From: Phyllobacterium pellucidum
Lineage (GTDB): Bacteria > Pseudomonadota > Alphaproteobacteria > Rhizobiales > Rhizobiaceae
Length of the DNA: 64,000 nucleotides
Direction of reading: 5' to 3'
Assembly (NCBI RefSeq): GCF_013327855.1
Contig: NZ_JABUMX010000002.1
Location: 248,001-312,000 of the forward strand
Part shown: in pieces, positions 31,001 through 40,585 of the stretch
Position numbering within the stretch: position 1 is the first letter of the stretch
Layout: each line of letters starts with the position of its first letter
Translations under genes and position numbers: made by a program
The notes under the pieces: model-generated
The model's database searches: none
The model's input: the letters and a program-made list of their open reading frames with translations, nothing else
What the model was told of the DNA's origin: nothing

Positions 31001-31014
31001 CGGAAAATCCAAGA

Positions 31015-32397
31015 CTATTTGGGCTGGCGCGCCGCGATCGCCTGCATCAGCTTTGCGGCCAGCATATCGTACTTCTCGTCATAGTGGTGGTCGCCCTGAA
31101 GTTCGATTTTCTCGACTGATGCAAGCGATGGATCGTTGCACGCCGTATCGTCTTCCTCGGAACCGTAAACGCATAGAACCTTGTCGAGCGGCAGCTTGGC
31201 GACCGCAGGCGCAACCTCGTTGTCGCCGCCGAGCCCGAGCCATGCTCCGACCGACACCTGAAACGGCGTCGTCTCTTCCGTACCGATCAGGCCGATCATC
31301 CGCACTCGGTCCTGCAATTGCTGGGGCATGGATGGCCATGAGAAGGGGATGGTGTTGGCACCAAATGAATAGCCGAGGAGAACCACCGGCAGCTTGCCAG
31401 ATGGATCGGCTTTCGCGACGATCCGGCCGATATCCTTGGCGATGTCCTCGGGCTTACGCAGCGTCCAGAAATAGCGAAGCGAATCCACGCCAACGACATG
31501 AACGCCTTCCTTGGCAATGATGTCGCCGACCGACTTGTCGATATCGCGCCAGCCGCCATCGCCCGAGAAAAAGACGGCGAGATATTTAGGATCGCCGTTT
31601 GTTGCCGGCACGTCGATGATCGGCAGCGACTCGGCCGAGGCGTCTTCCTTGGCGATTTCGACCGCCGCGTCCGCCGCGATCTGCAGCCGCTCGGGACGCG
31701 TTGCGCCGAGCTTTTCCTGCGCGAGGAAAAAGCCAGTGCTGGGCGGGCCTTTGGGGTCGGCATCCGGCTTCTCGCGCACGATCGTTGCCGGATTGGGCAG
31801 ATCGGCATCGTAGGAGTAGCTGAAGCCGTCATTGCCCACGGCCTCATAATCGGCGCCCTCGCACGACGGAAGCTTGGTCTTGAGCCCGACCGAGGGATCG
31901 ACAACGACCGCTCCCGCCAGGGTTGCCGCCGGCGTATCGGCCACCGACGCATAGGCCATCACGCCGCCCTCGCCGATGCCAACGACTACCGGATGCATAT
32001 AGGTATCGACAGCGATCATGCGCTGCGCCTCCTTGGCAATGCCTTCGAGGTCGGAGACGAAATAAGTGCAATCGCCGGTATCCTGATCGAGTTCCTTGCG
32101 CCACTTCTCAAGATCGACGGTCAAGACCAGAAAGTTGCGGTCGAGCAGGAGCTTGCTCAGCGCTTCGTCGTCGGCAGCCAAGCCACCTTTTTGCGAAACG
32201 ACGATAGCGATACCCGACGGCTTGCCATCCGGCTGCAGCAACGGCACGTCCGTGAGCCGTTCGGACGAAACAAGAATGCGCTTGCCTCCGCCGCCAAACC
32301 CGAACCGCGGAAGGTAGTGAAGTGCTGCAGAAAGACCGATACTGACGATCAGCAATGCAAGAATGACGAGCAGGGTGCGCCTGCGCATGAATTTCAT
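31015..32397 (-). CDS. acvB: AcvB/VirJ-family periplasmic protein
   Basis: A 460-residue protein with an N-terminal hydrophobic anchor or signal (LLVILALLIVSIGLSAALHY) and two VirJ-like domains. The second has FFSGDGGWRDIDK and the serine-hydrolase elbow LGYSFGAN. In Agrobacterium and Rhizobium AcvB is encoded with LpiA and hydrolyses lysyl-phosphatidylglycerol, counterbalancing LpiA. Here the start overlaps the lpiA stop by 4 bp (ATGA), the same arrangement. Confidence 0.9.
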   Translation of the reverse strand: MKFMRRRTLLVILALLIVSIGLSAALHYLPRFGFGGGGKRILVSSERLTDVPLLQPDGKPSGIAIVVSQKGGLAADDEALSKLLLDRNFLVLTVDLEKWRKELDQDTGDCTYFVSDLEGIAKEAQRMIAVDTYMHPVVVGIGEGGVMAYASVADTPAATLAGAVVVDPSVGLKTKLPSCEGADYEAVGNDGFSYSYDADLPNPATIVREKPDADPKGPPSTGFFLAQEKLGATRPERLQIAADAAVEIAKEDASAESLPIIDVPATNGDPKYLAVFFSGDGGWRDIDKSVGDIIAKEGVHVVGVDSLRYFWTLRKPEDIAKDIGRIVAKADPSGKLPVVLLGYSFGANTIPFSWPSMPQQLQDRVRMIGLIGTEETTPFQVSVGAWLGLGGDNEVAPAVAKLPLDKVLCVYGSEEDDTACNDPSLASVEKIELQGDHHYDEKYDMLAAKLMQAIAARQPK

Positions 32398-35024
32398 CTT
32401 TTAAAGACCTCAAAGGGGCTGCCGCTCACCAGATTCGTCGCATCAATGAGCGAGCGGGGCGTCGCGAGGCCCGGTGGGCAAATCAGGTAATAGGGTGTCC
32501 ATTTCGGGCCGAACTTATCCTTGAAAGCGCGCAATCCGTCAAACCGATAAAACTCGGCGCCGCGCCGGTAGATGAAGGAGCCGATCCGGTTCCATCGCGA
32601 GGCAAGATGGCTGTCGGACAAGCCCGACAATGGCGCCGCGCCGAGATTGAACCAATGATAGCCCTCGTTCTTTGCCGCCATCAGCAGATTGGCAAAAAGC
32701 CCGTCCATGACGACGCTGGAGGCATCCGGTACATGGCGCATCAGGTCGACGGCAATTTCTTCCTTGTTGGCGCCGCGCCACATATTGGCGAATGCGACGA
32801 TCTTGCCCTCCTTGCGCAGGACACCGACGTCGAAATTGGCAAGGTAGGCGTTTTCGAACGATCCAAGCGAAAACCGCTTCTCCGAACCGGATTTCATCTC
32901 GAGCCAGGCGTCCGAGACCTCGCGCAGCTCGTCCATGATGTCCGGCGTATTGTCCCTCGCAATGACCTCGAATGTTATGCCTTCTTTTTCGAGGCGGCGC
33001 GCCGCGTAGCGCAGCGGCTGGCGCTTCGAGCCCTCAAGCGAGAAGTCTGTCAGGTCGACGCGTGCAACTTCACCAAGCTTCAGCGCCGTCAGGCCCATAT
33101 CGAGGAAAAGTGGCAGTCTTTCAGGACCTACGCCATAGAACACCGTGCGTGATCCCGTTCGGTCGGCAAGACCGCGGAATGCCCAGGCGAGATCCGATAT
33201 GACGGTCCCGTCGTTGCCCACGGGCTCGCCCATCGAGACGAGGCTGCCGCCAGAGCGGGCATACATGACGAAACCCCTGCCCTGCGGATCCATCAGGAAG
33301 CGCTTGTCACCGAGCAGTGCCAGCGCATCGGAGGCACGCGGCGACGTGGCGACAACCTCGGGGACCTGATCGGGAATGGGCTGGGCCTTGAGCTTGCTGC
33401 GGCCAACGCCATTGATGACCGTGTTGATCGTGACGGCCGCAAGAATGGTGAGGACCAGCACCGTCGCCCGCAAGAACCGCGAGGCCTGGGCATCCCAGGC
33501 GAACTCCCACCAGAGTTCGTTGGCATATTCGACATGGTGATAGGCAAAGAATCCGAGCCAGATCACCGCAAAAGCAGTGGTCCCGATGCTGGCGAGCCAG
33601 CCCCATGTGAGTGTGAAGCGTTCGTTGAGCGGCCTGCGATAGAAGGAATCGCGGAACAGGAGCAGCGTTCCCGCCATCAAGGTCAATATGAGCGCTTCTT
33701 CCCAGGCGAGACTCTTCGTAAGCGCGAAGATGGCGCCAAGGCTGAACAGAATGAGGGCGAGAAACCAGGCGCGCCAGAGCCGCCGTGCCAGGCCGCGAGC
33801 AACGATGAGCAACGCGAGGCCAACGAAGCTCGCGCCAAGATGCGACATTTCGAGAAATGGCATGGGCAGGATGTCTGCCAACACTTCGAGGCGGGAGTGC
33901 AGGCCGGGAATGACCGCCGAAATCAGGAGAACGATGCCGCCAAGGAACGCGATGCCGGCTGAAAGCGGCGGTATCAGCGGCTCGAACATGCGCGCAGCCA
34001 TCATCGTCGGCGCGGCGAGCAGATGGCGTTTGCGCAAAATCTCCGAAACGACGAACCCGGCGATCGCGATCAGAAAAGGGATAAGCGTATAAATCAGGCG
34101 GTAGGCGACCAGCGCGGCGATAGCGTCGGGATTCTGGCCAAGGCCAAGGCCGGCAATAATCGTCGCTTCGAAAGCGCCGATACCGCCTGGTGCATGGCTG
34201 ACGATGCCGAGCGCGACTGCGACCACGTATACGAGCGCGAAGGCCGGAATGCTTCCAACCGAGCCCGCAGGCAGGAGAACGTAGAGCGTTGCAGCAGCGG
34301 CGGCGACATCGACAAGCCCGGCGATGATCTGCAGCAGCGCGCCCTGCGACGACGGGAGGCGCACCGACATGCGGCCGATCCGCAGCGTACGCTCGCGGCG
34401 CGAAAGCCAATAGAGGAGCACCGCGACGGCAATAAGAGTTCCCGTGCCAATCACCTGATCGACGATGGGGCCGAACGAGACCACCCAGGGAATGCGTGTC
34501 GGGTCGATAACGAGGGCAACGGCGATGAGAATCGTGAATGCGAACCAGATCGCCAGCCACGACGTGCCGATGATGCGACCGATATCGGCGATATCGATCC
34601 CCTCGGCGGCATAGACCCTGTAGCGCAACGCTCCGCCGGTCAGAAGCGAGAATCCGAGTGCGTTGGAAATGGCGTAACCGGCGCCGCCCGCCATGGCGGA
34701 AATGTGATAGGGAACGCGTTTCGGCGCAATCGTCTCAACTGCAACAACGTCGTAGAGTGCAACGGCGGCAAAGCTGACGATCGTGAAAACAAGCGCGACC
34801 AGTAGCGTGCTTGTCGGAATGGCATGCAGCGACCGCTTCACATCATGCAGCGAAATCTCGCTGGAAAAATGGGCGAGGACGAGCAGGCTGACGATGGCCA
34901 CGCCGATGCCCAGCGCGGCGAACATCGCCGATCTGGCCTTCTTGCCCCACCAGGGAAGGCGAGACTTCGCGCGGGCCTCCAGCCTTTGCATCTGTTTTTC
35001 GTGGTCTGCGACAGCCGTCGTCAT
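32394..35024 (-). CDS. lpiA: Lysylphosphatidylglycerol synthetase/flippase (MprF family)
   Basis: An 876-residue protein: a multi-helix membrane flippase domain over about the first 500 residues and a C-terminal GNAT-like lysyltransferase domain (about 540-865, with GFVMYARSGGSLVSMGEPVG and HWFNLGAAPLSGL). It moves lysine from Lys-tRNA to phosphatidylglycerol, lowering membrane negative charge and giving acid and cationic-peptide resistance. It is the first gene of the lpiA-acvB operon. In rhizobia lpiA is acid-inducible; no specific site could be named here. Confidence 0.92.
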   Translation of the reverse strand: MTTAVADHEKQMQRLEARAKSRLPWWGKKARSAMFAALGIGVAIVSLLVLAHFSSEISLHDVKRSLHAIPTSTLLVALVFTIVSFAAVALYDVVAVETIAPKRVPYHISAMAGGAGYAISNALGFSLLTGGALRYRVYAAEGIDIADIGRIIGTSWLAIWFAFTILIAVALVIDPTRIPWVVSFGPIVDQVIGTGTLIAVAVLLYWLSRRERTLRIGRMSVRLPSSQGALLQIIAGLVDVAAAAATLYVLLPAGSVGSIPAFALVYVVAVALGIVSHAPGGIGAFEATIIAGLGLGQNPDAIAALVAYRLIYTLIPFLIAIAGFVVSEILRKRHLLAAPTMMAARMFEPLIPPLSAGIAFLGGIVLLISAVIPGLHSRLEVLADILPMPFLEMSHLGASFVGLALLIVARGLARRLWRAWFLALILFSLGAIFALTKSLAWEEALILTLMAGTLLLFRDSFYRRPLNERFTLTWGWLASIGTTAFAVIWLGFFAYHHVEYANELWWEFAWDAQASRFLRATVLVLTILAAVTINTVINGVGRSKLKAQPIPDQVPEVVATSPRASDALALLGDKRFLMDPQGRGFVMYARSGGSLVSMGEPVGNDGTVISDLAWAFRGLADRTGSRTVFYGVGPERLPLFLDMGLTALKLGEVARVDLTDFSLEGSKRQPLRYAARRLEKEGITFEVIARDNTPDIMDELREVSDAWLEMKSGSEKRFSLGSFENAYLANFDVGVLRKEGKIVAFANMWRGANKEEIAVDLMRHVPDASSVVMDGLFANLLMAAKNEGYHWFNLGAAPLSGLSDSHLASRWNRIGSFIYRRGAEFYRFDGLRAFKDKFGPKWTPYYLICPPGLATPRSLIDATNLVSGSPFEVFKR

Positions 35025-35210
35025 GGGTTATTCCAAAATCAGAATGGATCTGAAGGAAGCGAATTGCACCGTTTCAAGGTTGGCGCATTAGCCCTGCAAT
35101 AATGGCGGGATTGAGCCCAGAATAAAGGCTAAATAATCTTTCATCTTCCGGTGGCCCGGATGACGATATGCGATCAGTTATTACAGTCTTACTGGGAGAT
35201 CAATCTTGGA

Positions 35211-35690
35211 TCATGCCGCGTCGAGCAATAGTTGCCGATGGCTCCCCGGCGCACGCACGCGGCCGACGGCCTTTCGCGGCGGGTTGAGACCCATTCCCTT
35301 GGCAATGGCGGTTGCTACCGAGTTGCTGTTCTGGATCAGGAAAGAGTAGCGCAGATCCGATTGCCGGATACGCTCGGCTACATCGATTGCCGCCCGCCAG
35401 CGCGCAGCAATCGTCGCGTAGCTGCCCTCCAGGATCATCGTCGTGCGCGAAGTCGGCCGCACGTAAAATTCCGGGAAATAGACGAGATCGCGCTTGGCAT
35501 AGTCGGTGACGACAGCAGTCAGCGCGCCGCCAATCGCGCAATAGTTGAAACTTCCGTCCGGATTTGCGGCGCCGCCGTTGATTTCGAACAAAGGACGCCC
35601 GGCCTCATCCGTCCAGACCACAAAGTTGTGGCTGGCGATCCCGCCGAATCGCGGGATGGGATAGGAGCCAAAGAGAATGCGGTGTTCCAT
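35211..35690 (-). CDS. Hypothetical protein
   Basis: A 159-residue soluble protein beginning MEHRILFGSYPIPRFGG, with no signal peptide or membrane segment. It has strand-rich N-terminal and helical central parts (IAARWRAAIDVAERIRQ) and a basic C-terminus. I do not recognise the family. The coding pattern and lack of credible overlapping frames support a real gene. It is followed by the lpiA leader region. Confidence 0.6.
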   Translation of the reverse strand: MEHRILFGSYPIPRFGGIASHNFVVWTDEAGRPLFEINGGAANPDGSFNYCAIGGALTAVVTDYAKRDLVYFPEFYVRPTSRTTMILEGSYATIAARWRAAIDVAERIRQSDLRYSFLIQNSNSVATAIAKGMGLNPPRKAVGRVRAPGSHRQLLLDAA

Positions 35691-35953
35691 CAAAATCGGC
35701 GCTCTGAGATACGAAATAGAAGTTGATGGATCTCAAATACCTCATTTATTTTCAAACACAAGGCCGCGACTCTTCACGGAAATGCGAGGGGAATTCGCTT
35801 AGCCGGCACATATTTGCCTAAGCTGCGCCAATAGCGTGGAAATCCCCGCAACGGCCGGAGAGATTGCGCAAAAAATTATTTTCGCCGTCGCTTTCGATCT
35901 CGGAAGAAACAAGTTCGGTTCGCTGGCAAAATTGTGTTGGGTTGCAGGCCGTC
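35691..35953. other. Intergenic region, nothing recognised
   Basis: About 260 bp between two minus-strand genes, AT-richer than its surroundings. It probably holds the promoter of the gene at 35211. I see no motif, repeat or RNA gene. Confidence 0.3.
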
Positions 35954-36649
35954 CTAGACGACCCGAACCTGAATTTCACCGATTCCATCAACGCCGCCAT
36001 GCATTTCATCGCCGCGTTGCACGGCGCCGACACCGGAGGGCGTACCGGTAAAGATCAGGTCGCCCGGCTGCAGCGTGAAGAGTGTCGACAGGTAAGAAAT
36101 CGTCTCCGGAACCTTCCAGATCATCTGGTCGAGGTCGCCGCGCTGGCGTTCGGTCCCGTTCACCTTCAACCAGATGGCGCCGGCGACGGGGTGGCCGATC
36201 GCCGCCGCCGGCACAATGGGCGAGCATGGCGCAGATGCCTCGAACGCCTTTCCGACCTCCCAGGGGCGGCCGAGCTTCTTGGCCTCGCCTTGCAAATCAC
36301 GCCGCGTCATGTCGAGCCCGACGGCATAGCCGTAGACATGATCCAGCGCATATTCGACGCTGATGTCGGAGCCGCCCTTGGCAAGCGCCACAACGAGCTC
36401 CATTTCGAAATGAACATCGTTGGTCGCTGTGGGATACGGGAAATCCCGCCCCTCGGTCAGGAGGCTATCAGGGTTCTTCTGGAAGAAGAATGGCGGCTCG
36501 CGGCTCGGGTCATGTCCCATTTCGATGGCGTGGTCGGCATAGTTGCGTCCCACACAGTATATCCGGTGAACCGGGAAAAGCGTGTCCAGACCGGCCACGG
36601 GCAATGCCGGTTGCGGAAGCGGGTCAAAAACAAAACGGGCTTCAAACAT
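35954..36649 (-). CDS. Fumarylacetoacetate hydrolase family protein
   Basis: A 231-residue protein beginning [13 protein letters not shown]. The start at 36649 is preferred to the longer open frame because it follows GAAGAG and the family sequence begins there. [16 protein letters not shown] and [11 protein letters not shown] hold the family's substrate and metal-binding residues (ExE). LTP-type [19 protein letters not shown] is the C-terminal signature. Members act on fumarylpyruvate, acylpyruvates or oxaloacetate; which one here cannot be told. Confidence 0.88.
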   Translation of the reverse strand: MFEARFVFDPLPQPALPVAGLDTLFPVHRIYCVGRNYADHAIEMGHDPSREPPFFFQKNPDSLLTEGRDFPYPTATNDVHFEMELVVALAKGGSDISVEYALDHVYGYAVGLDMTRRDLQGEAKKLGRPWEVGKAFEASAPCSPIVPAAAIGHPVAGAIWLKVNGTERQRGDLDQMIWKVPETISYLSTLFTLQPGDLIFTGTPSGVGAVQRGDEMHGGVDGIGEIQVRVV

Positions 36650-36785
36650 CTCTTCGCCTCTTTCGGGTTTTACCGGTTGCGCCTTCTCACTCGGCGCCAT
36701 GCGTACTATAGAGTCGAGACGCCCGCCTGATGCAACCCGGCATATGCAGCGGCATAATGCCCTTGGCAAGGATATTGCGCCTCCC

Positions 36786-38051
36786 ATGCATCTTCGATTT
36801 GACTCGGCCCCAGCGTTTCATGGCGAGGACAGCGATGAAGCGCTGCTTGAGCGGGTGCAGCGCGCAAGCTTCGGCTATTTCTGGGATGGCGCGCATCCCC
36901 ATAGCGGTCTTGCCCGCGACAGGTCTGGCCGGACAGCCGATCCGAACAATGACCTCGTCTCGATAAGCGGCTCTGGCTTTGCCTTCATGGCGATAATTGT
37001 CGCCCTCGAACGCGGCTGGATCAAACGCCGGGATGCGCTTGCCCGTTTCGATGCAATGGTATCGACCCTCGAGCAAGCGAGGCGCTACCAGGGTGTCTAT
37101 CCGCATTTCATCAACGGCCGCGACGGCTCGACGGTCCCCTTCTCGCGCCTCGATGACGGCGGCGATCTCGTCGAAACATCATTGCTGTTTCAGGGGCTTC
37201 TCTGCGTTCGCCAGTACCTCGCCTCGCAACATTCGGGAAGCTTCAACCTGAGGGCCCGGATCGATCGTCTCTGGCGCGCGGTCAACTGGAGAGCGCACGT
37301 AAAGCCCGGAACGAATGCGCTTTACTGGCATCACAGCCCGAAACATGGCTGGGCGCGCAATGTGCCGATTCGCGGCTGGAACGAAGCGCTGATTACCTAT
37401 GTTCTCGCCGCCGCCTCCCCCGACTACGCGATCGAACCCCGGATTTACCACGAGGGATTTGCTGGCAACGGCGCAATCGCCAACGGGCGCGAGTACTATG
37501 GAGTAACGCTGCCGCTGGGTCCGGACTATGGCGGCCCCCTATTCTTTGCCCATTACTCCTTTTGCGGCCTCGACCCGCGCGGCCTTAAGGATCGCTACGC
37601 CGATTACTGGGAGCAGAACTGCAATCACACGCGCATCAACTATCTGCACAGCGTGGAAAAAACGCAGTCCGACGACTGCTGGGGGCTGACTGCGAGCCAC
37701 GCGCCCAAGGGTTACGCCGTCAGTTCACCGGTTTCCGACATGGGTTTGATTGCACCGACAGCGGCCCTGAGCAGCCTTCCCTACACGCCTTACGAGTCGA
37801 TGCGGGCGCTGCGCCATTTCATGACTTTGCCGCAAGGCCGGATGGCCGGGCGTTTCGGGTTCGTCGATGCCTTTGCACCGGCGCGCAACTGGTATGCCCG
37901 TACCTATCTTGCGATCAATCAGGGGCCGATCGTCGCCATGATCGAGAACCACCGCAGCGGGCTGCTTTGGGAACTCTTCATGAGCGCGCCGGAAATCAGG
38001 GATGGGCTGCGCAAGCTTGGCTTTGTCAGCCCGCACGTGTCAGAGGTGTAG
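36786..38051 (+). CDS. Stand-alone glucoamylase-like domain protein
   Basis: A 421-residue protein matching the glycoamylase-like (alpha/alpha toroid) domain found at the C-terminus of cyclic beta-1,2-glucan synthases. Marks are [35 protein letters not shown] and the C-terminal [19 protein letters not shown]. There is no clear signal peptide from this start; an ATG at 36744 is also possible. It is divergent from the FAH-family gene. A glycoside hydrolase acting on beta-glucans or related oligosaccharides is likely. Confidence 0.82.
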   Translation: MHLRFDSAPAFHGEDSDEALLERVQRASFGYFWDGAHPHSGLARDRSGRTADPNNDLVSISGSGFAFMAIIVALERGWIKRRDALARFDAMVSTLEQARRYQGVYPHFINGRDGSTVPFSRLDDGGDLVETSLLFQGLLCVRQYLASQHSGSFNLRARIDRLWRAVNWRAHVKPGTNALYWHHSPKHGWARNVPIRGWNEALITYVLAAASPDYAIEPRIYHEGFAGNGAIANGREYYGVTLPLGPDYGGPLFFAHYSFCGLDPRGLKDRYADYWEQNCNHTRINYLHSVEKTQSDDCWGLTASHAPKGYAVSSPVSDMGLIAPTAALSSLPYTPYESMRALRHFMTLPQGRMAGRFGFVDAFAPARNWYARTYLAINQGPIVAMIENHRSGLLWELFMSAPEIRDGLRKLGFVSPHVSEV

Positions 38052-38179
38052 GCCCATTATGGCCGTCAATGCCCTACGAAAGTCGAGGAACGAAAACACG
38101 CCTGAGGGATTGTTTTTAGTGGGGCAATTGACCATCTTCCGCTCACCTCGCCGCGCTTCCCGCTGAACAAGGATCAGAC

Positions 38180-39082
38180 ATGAAAGTCCATGCCGTTTTC
38201 AACCGCGATGGCGGCACCTTTCGCACGATGGACATGGAGGCATTCGCAGCGACGGCAAAGTCCATCTTCGAAAGCCATGGGCATACGTTCGAAAGCGAGA
38301 TCATCCCGGGCAAGAAGCTAATCAAAGCGCTTGAACGCGTCTGCGCCGAGCCGGGCGACCATGTGCTCATGGCCGGCGGCGGTGACGGTACGATCTCCGC
38401 GGCCGCGGATTTCGCATGGAAGTCGCAAATACCCCTCGCCGTCCTACCAGCCGGCACGATGAACCTCTTCGCCCGGGCGCTGAAGATCCCACTCGACCTC
38501 AACGCTGCGCTTGAAAGTCTCGCGACCGGATCGATCGAAGCTGTCGATATTTCAACGGCCAATGACGAAAGTTTCGTCCATCAGTTCTCGATCGGCTTCC
38601 AGCCGCAGATGATTCAGGTGCGCAACACGCTGGAATATCGCTCGCGCTGGGGCAAGCGGCTCGCCAGCATGCGCGCCTTCGCCAAGGCCATGGGTCGCCC
38701 GCCTAAATTCCTCGTTCGCATGGTCGTCGACGGAACCACCATCGAGCGAACCGTTTCGGCGATTTCCGTCGCCAACAACGCCTATGGCCATGGCGTCCTG
38801 CCGGTTCCCGAAGTCGTCAACCGCGGCGAGCTCGGCGTTTATATTGCTGGAAAATTGACGCCGGCCGCTCTTCTCAAGCTGGCTTTCACGGTGCTCACCG
38901 GCTCGTGGCGCAGCAACCCGGATGTCGATGAAGTTGTGGCCCGAAAAGTCGAGCTTCACTTCCCGCACCTGCGGCGCGGCGCCAAGGCCACGATCGATGG
39001 CGAACTGATCCCGTTGCCACGCGACGTCAAGATTGCCGTTCGCGCCGGCGAACTCAAAGTGCTTGCGCCAAAGCTTCCCTGA
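38180..39082 (+). CDS. Diacylglycerol kinase family protein (YegS-like)
   Basis: A 300-residue lipid-kinase-fold protein. The nucleotide-binding motif GGGDGT is at 66-71, followed by AVLPAGTMNLFARAL. The C-terminal beta domain ends in GELKVLAPKLP. It phosphorylates a lipid hydroxyl with ATP; the lipid is unknown. The gene stands alone, 128 bp after the glucoamylase-like gene, with a strong terminator behind it. Confidence 0.88.
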   Translation: MKVHAVFNRDGGTFRTMDMEAFAATAKSIFESHGHTFESEIIPGKKLIKALERVCAEPGDHVLMAGGGDGTISAAADFAWKSQIPLAVLPAGTMNLFARALKIPLDLNAALESLATGSIEAVDISTANDESFVHQFSIGFQPQMIQVRNTLEYRSRWGKRLASMRAFAKAMGRPPKFLVRMVVDGTTIERTVSAISVANNAYGHGVLPVPEVVNRGELGVYIAGKLTPAALLKLAFTVLTGSWRSNPDVDEVVARKVELHFPHLRRGAKATIDGELIPLPRDVKIAVRAGELKVLAPKLP

Positions 39083-39090
39083 AATGAAAA

Positions 39091-39112
39091 CAGCGCGGCG
39101 ATGGCCGCGCTG
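39091..39112. terminator. Bidirectional intrinsic terminator
   Basis: Perfect 9-bp stem CAGCGCGGC / GCCGCGCTG with a GATG loop between the convergent kinase and lipoprotein genes. A GAAAA run precedes it, giving a U tract on the minus strand; on the plus strand GAAATTATT follows. Confidence 0.8.
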
Positions 39113-39137
39113 CTGAAATTATTAAAGGAAAGACCGC

Positions 39138-39581
39138 TTAGCTGCTGGTTTTCTTGTTCTTTTTTGCCGGCGTCGCAGCGGGCGCTGCCGGCGGGGCCGG
39201 GTTCGTTGCCTTGCGTGCCGCGGCCTCGTCGGCTGCAGCCTGGTCGGCGCTCTTCGGCATGGTGTCGACGATAGAGCGGACCTTGCCCTTGTCGGTTACG
39301 GTGCACATGGCATCGCGAATATCCGCCTTCAGGCGCACCTGACTTACGCCACCGCCCATCGATTCCGCTTCAACGGCCTTGATGTTGCTTTCGGAGAGGA
39401 AGTATTTGACTGCCGCCGCCTGGATGCAGGGTTCGGCCAGCGCTGAATCCACCGGCGGGCGAACTGGCGCGAAAGTGGGGATCATCGGAACCAGTGGAGG
39501 CTGGCCGGTCGTGGAGCATGCTGCCAGGGGAATAAGAACCGCCAAAGGGGCAATTCGGCTCAGTATTTCAGGCAGGCGCAT
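39138..39581 (-). CDS. Putative outer-membrane lipoprotein
   Basis: A 147-residue protein with lipobox LAAC at residues 19-22 (mature Cys22). A middle domain has two cysteines (EPCIQAAA, DAMCTV) and ends in an Ala/Pro/Lys-rich tail (PAPPAAPAATPAKKNKKTSS). I recognise no family with a known role. It is a single gene facing a shared terminator. Confidence 0.72.
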   Translation of the reverse strand: MRLPEILSRIAPLAVLIPLAACSTTGQPPLVPMIPTFAPVRPPVDSALAEPCIQAAAVKYFLSESNIKAVEAESMGGGVSQVRLKADIRDAMCTVTDKGKVRSIVDTMPKSADQAAADEAAARKATNPAPPAAPAATPAKKNKKTSS

Positions 39582-39701
39582 GGGTCTCTCCGCAAAGTCT
39601 CATCGCAGTATTGGATATAGGCCGGAAACTATTCGCTTTTCGTCATTTGTCTAGTGGCACAACTGCCACAATGGGACTTTATTGCCACAACACCAGGACA
39701 C

Positions 39702-40577
39702 TCAGGGTGCGACCGACAGCATCCAGTTTAACGCGCCGCGCCAGTCCGTCATTCGGATAGGCGTGCCGTGGTTGCCGCTTTCAAACCGGGTAAAGCGCAC
39801 GGGATAGCCTTTGGCGGAAGCCCGGATCTGCTGATAGAAGGCTTCCTGCTTGTCGATGGCAAAGACCGGGTCACGGCTACCGTGGCCGAAGAAGACCGGT
39901 ATGCGGCGCTTGAACGAAGCGGAGCCGATGAAGTGATCGTCCCAAAGTGATCCTAGGATCAGCAATCCGGAAATATCCTTTGCCGCCTTTGGATCGTCCG
40001 CAAGCCGCCAGCATAACATTCCCCCCATCGATCCGCAGGCAACGAACAGTTTCGCTTGCGGCGACTGCGCCTTGAAATGAGCAATCAAGCCAGCAACCTG
40101 CGCTGCACCCTTTTCGCCGAAATCGGTGAAATCCGGCGTGAGGTATAGACCGTTGTTCCGGTCCATAAGGTTCTTCAGCCTATTGAAATTGCCGCCGAAC
40201 GTGAAATCGTTCATCCCCTGCTGCCGATTTCCGCCTTGCCCGTGCAGGTAGATCGTGATGATGGCCGGGCTGTCGAGATTGCCGACTGCCATGACCTTGA
40301 CCGACCCGCTGTCGGTCGTGACTACGAGATCCTTTTGCGAGCGTTTCGGCTGCAAGGACACATAGTTCGGCTTGACCCGCCGTTCCGGCACCGTGTCGCG
40401 GCCATTGATATCCCGCAGTTCATTATAATCCACAACCACATAGTCGCCGCCATCCGCGCTTTTGAGAAAACCGGGATAGGCAAACAGATCGTCCTTGTAC
40501 GGATCGAGCTGCACGGCGGAAGCGGGCGCGGCGAGGCACAGCAGAGCGAACGCGGCGAAGAGGATGGATTTCAGCAA
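39702..40577 (-). CDS. Secreted alpha/beta hydrolase
   Basis: A 291-residue protein with a signal peptide (cleavage near ASA-VQ). The alpha/beta hydrolase fold is shown by the oxyanion region IYLHGQGG, nucleophile elbow CGSMGGML, an Asp in GHGSRDPVFA and a C-terminal His in FESGNHGTP. The substrate is unknown. It lies 8 bp after the molybdopterin/nucleotidyltransferase fusion and is the last gene of that operon, although its role in molybdenum enzyme maturation is not obvious. Confidence 0.8.
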   Translation of the reverse strand: MLKSILFAAFALLCLAAPASAVQLDPYKDDLFAYPGFLKSADGGDYVVVDYNELRDINGRDTVPERRVKPNYVSLQPKRSQKDLVVTTDSGSVKVMAVGNLDSPAIITIYLHGQGGNRQQGMNDFTFGGNFNRLKNLMDRNNGLYLTPDFTDFGEKGAAQVAGLIAHFKAQSPQAKLFVACGSMGGMLCWRLADDPKAAKDISGLLILGSLWDDHFIGSASFKRRIPVFFGHGSRDPVFAIDKQEAFYQQIRASAKGYPVRFTRFESGNHGTPIRMTDWRGALNWMLSVAP

Positions 40578-40585
40578 GGTTGGTC

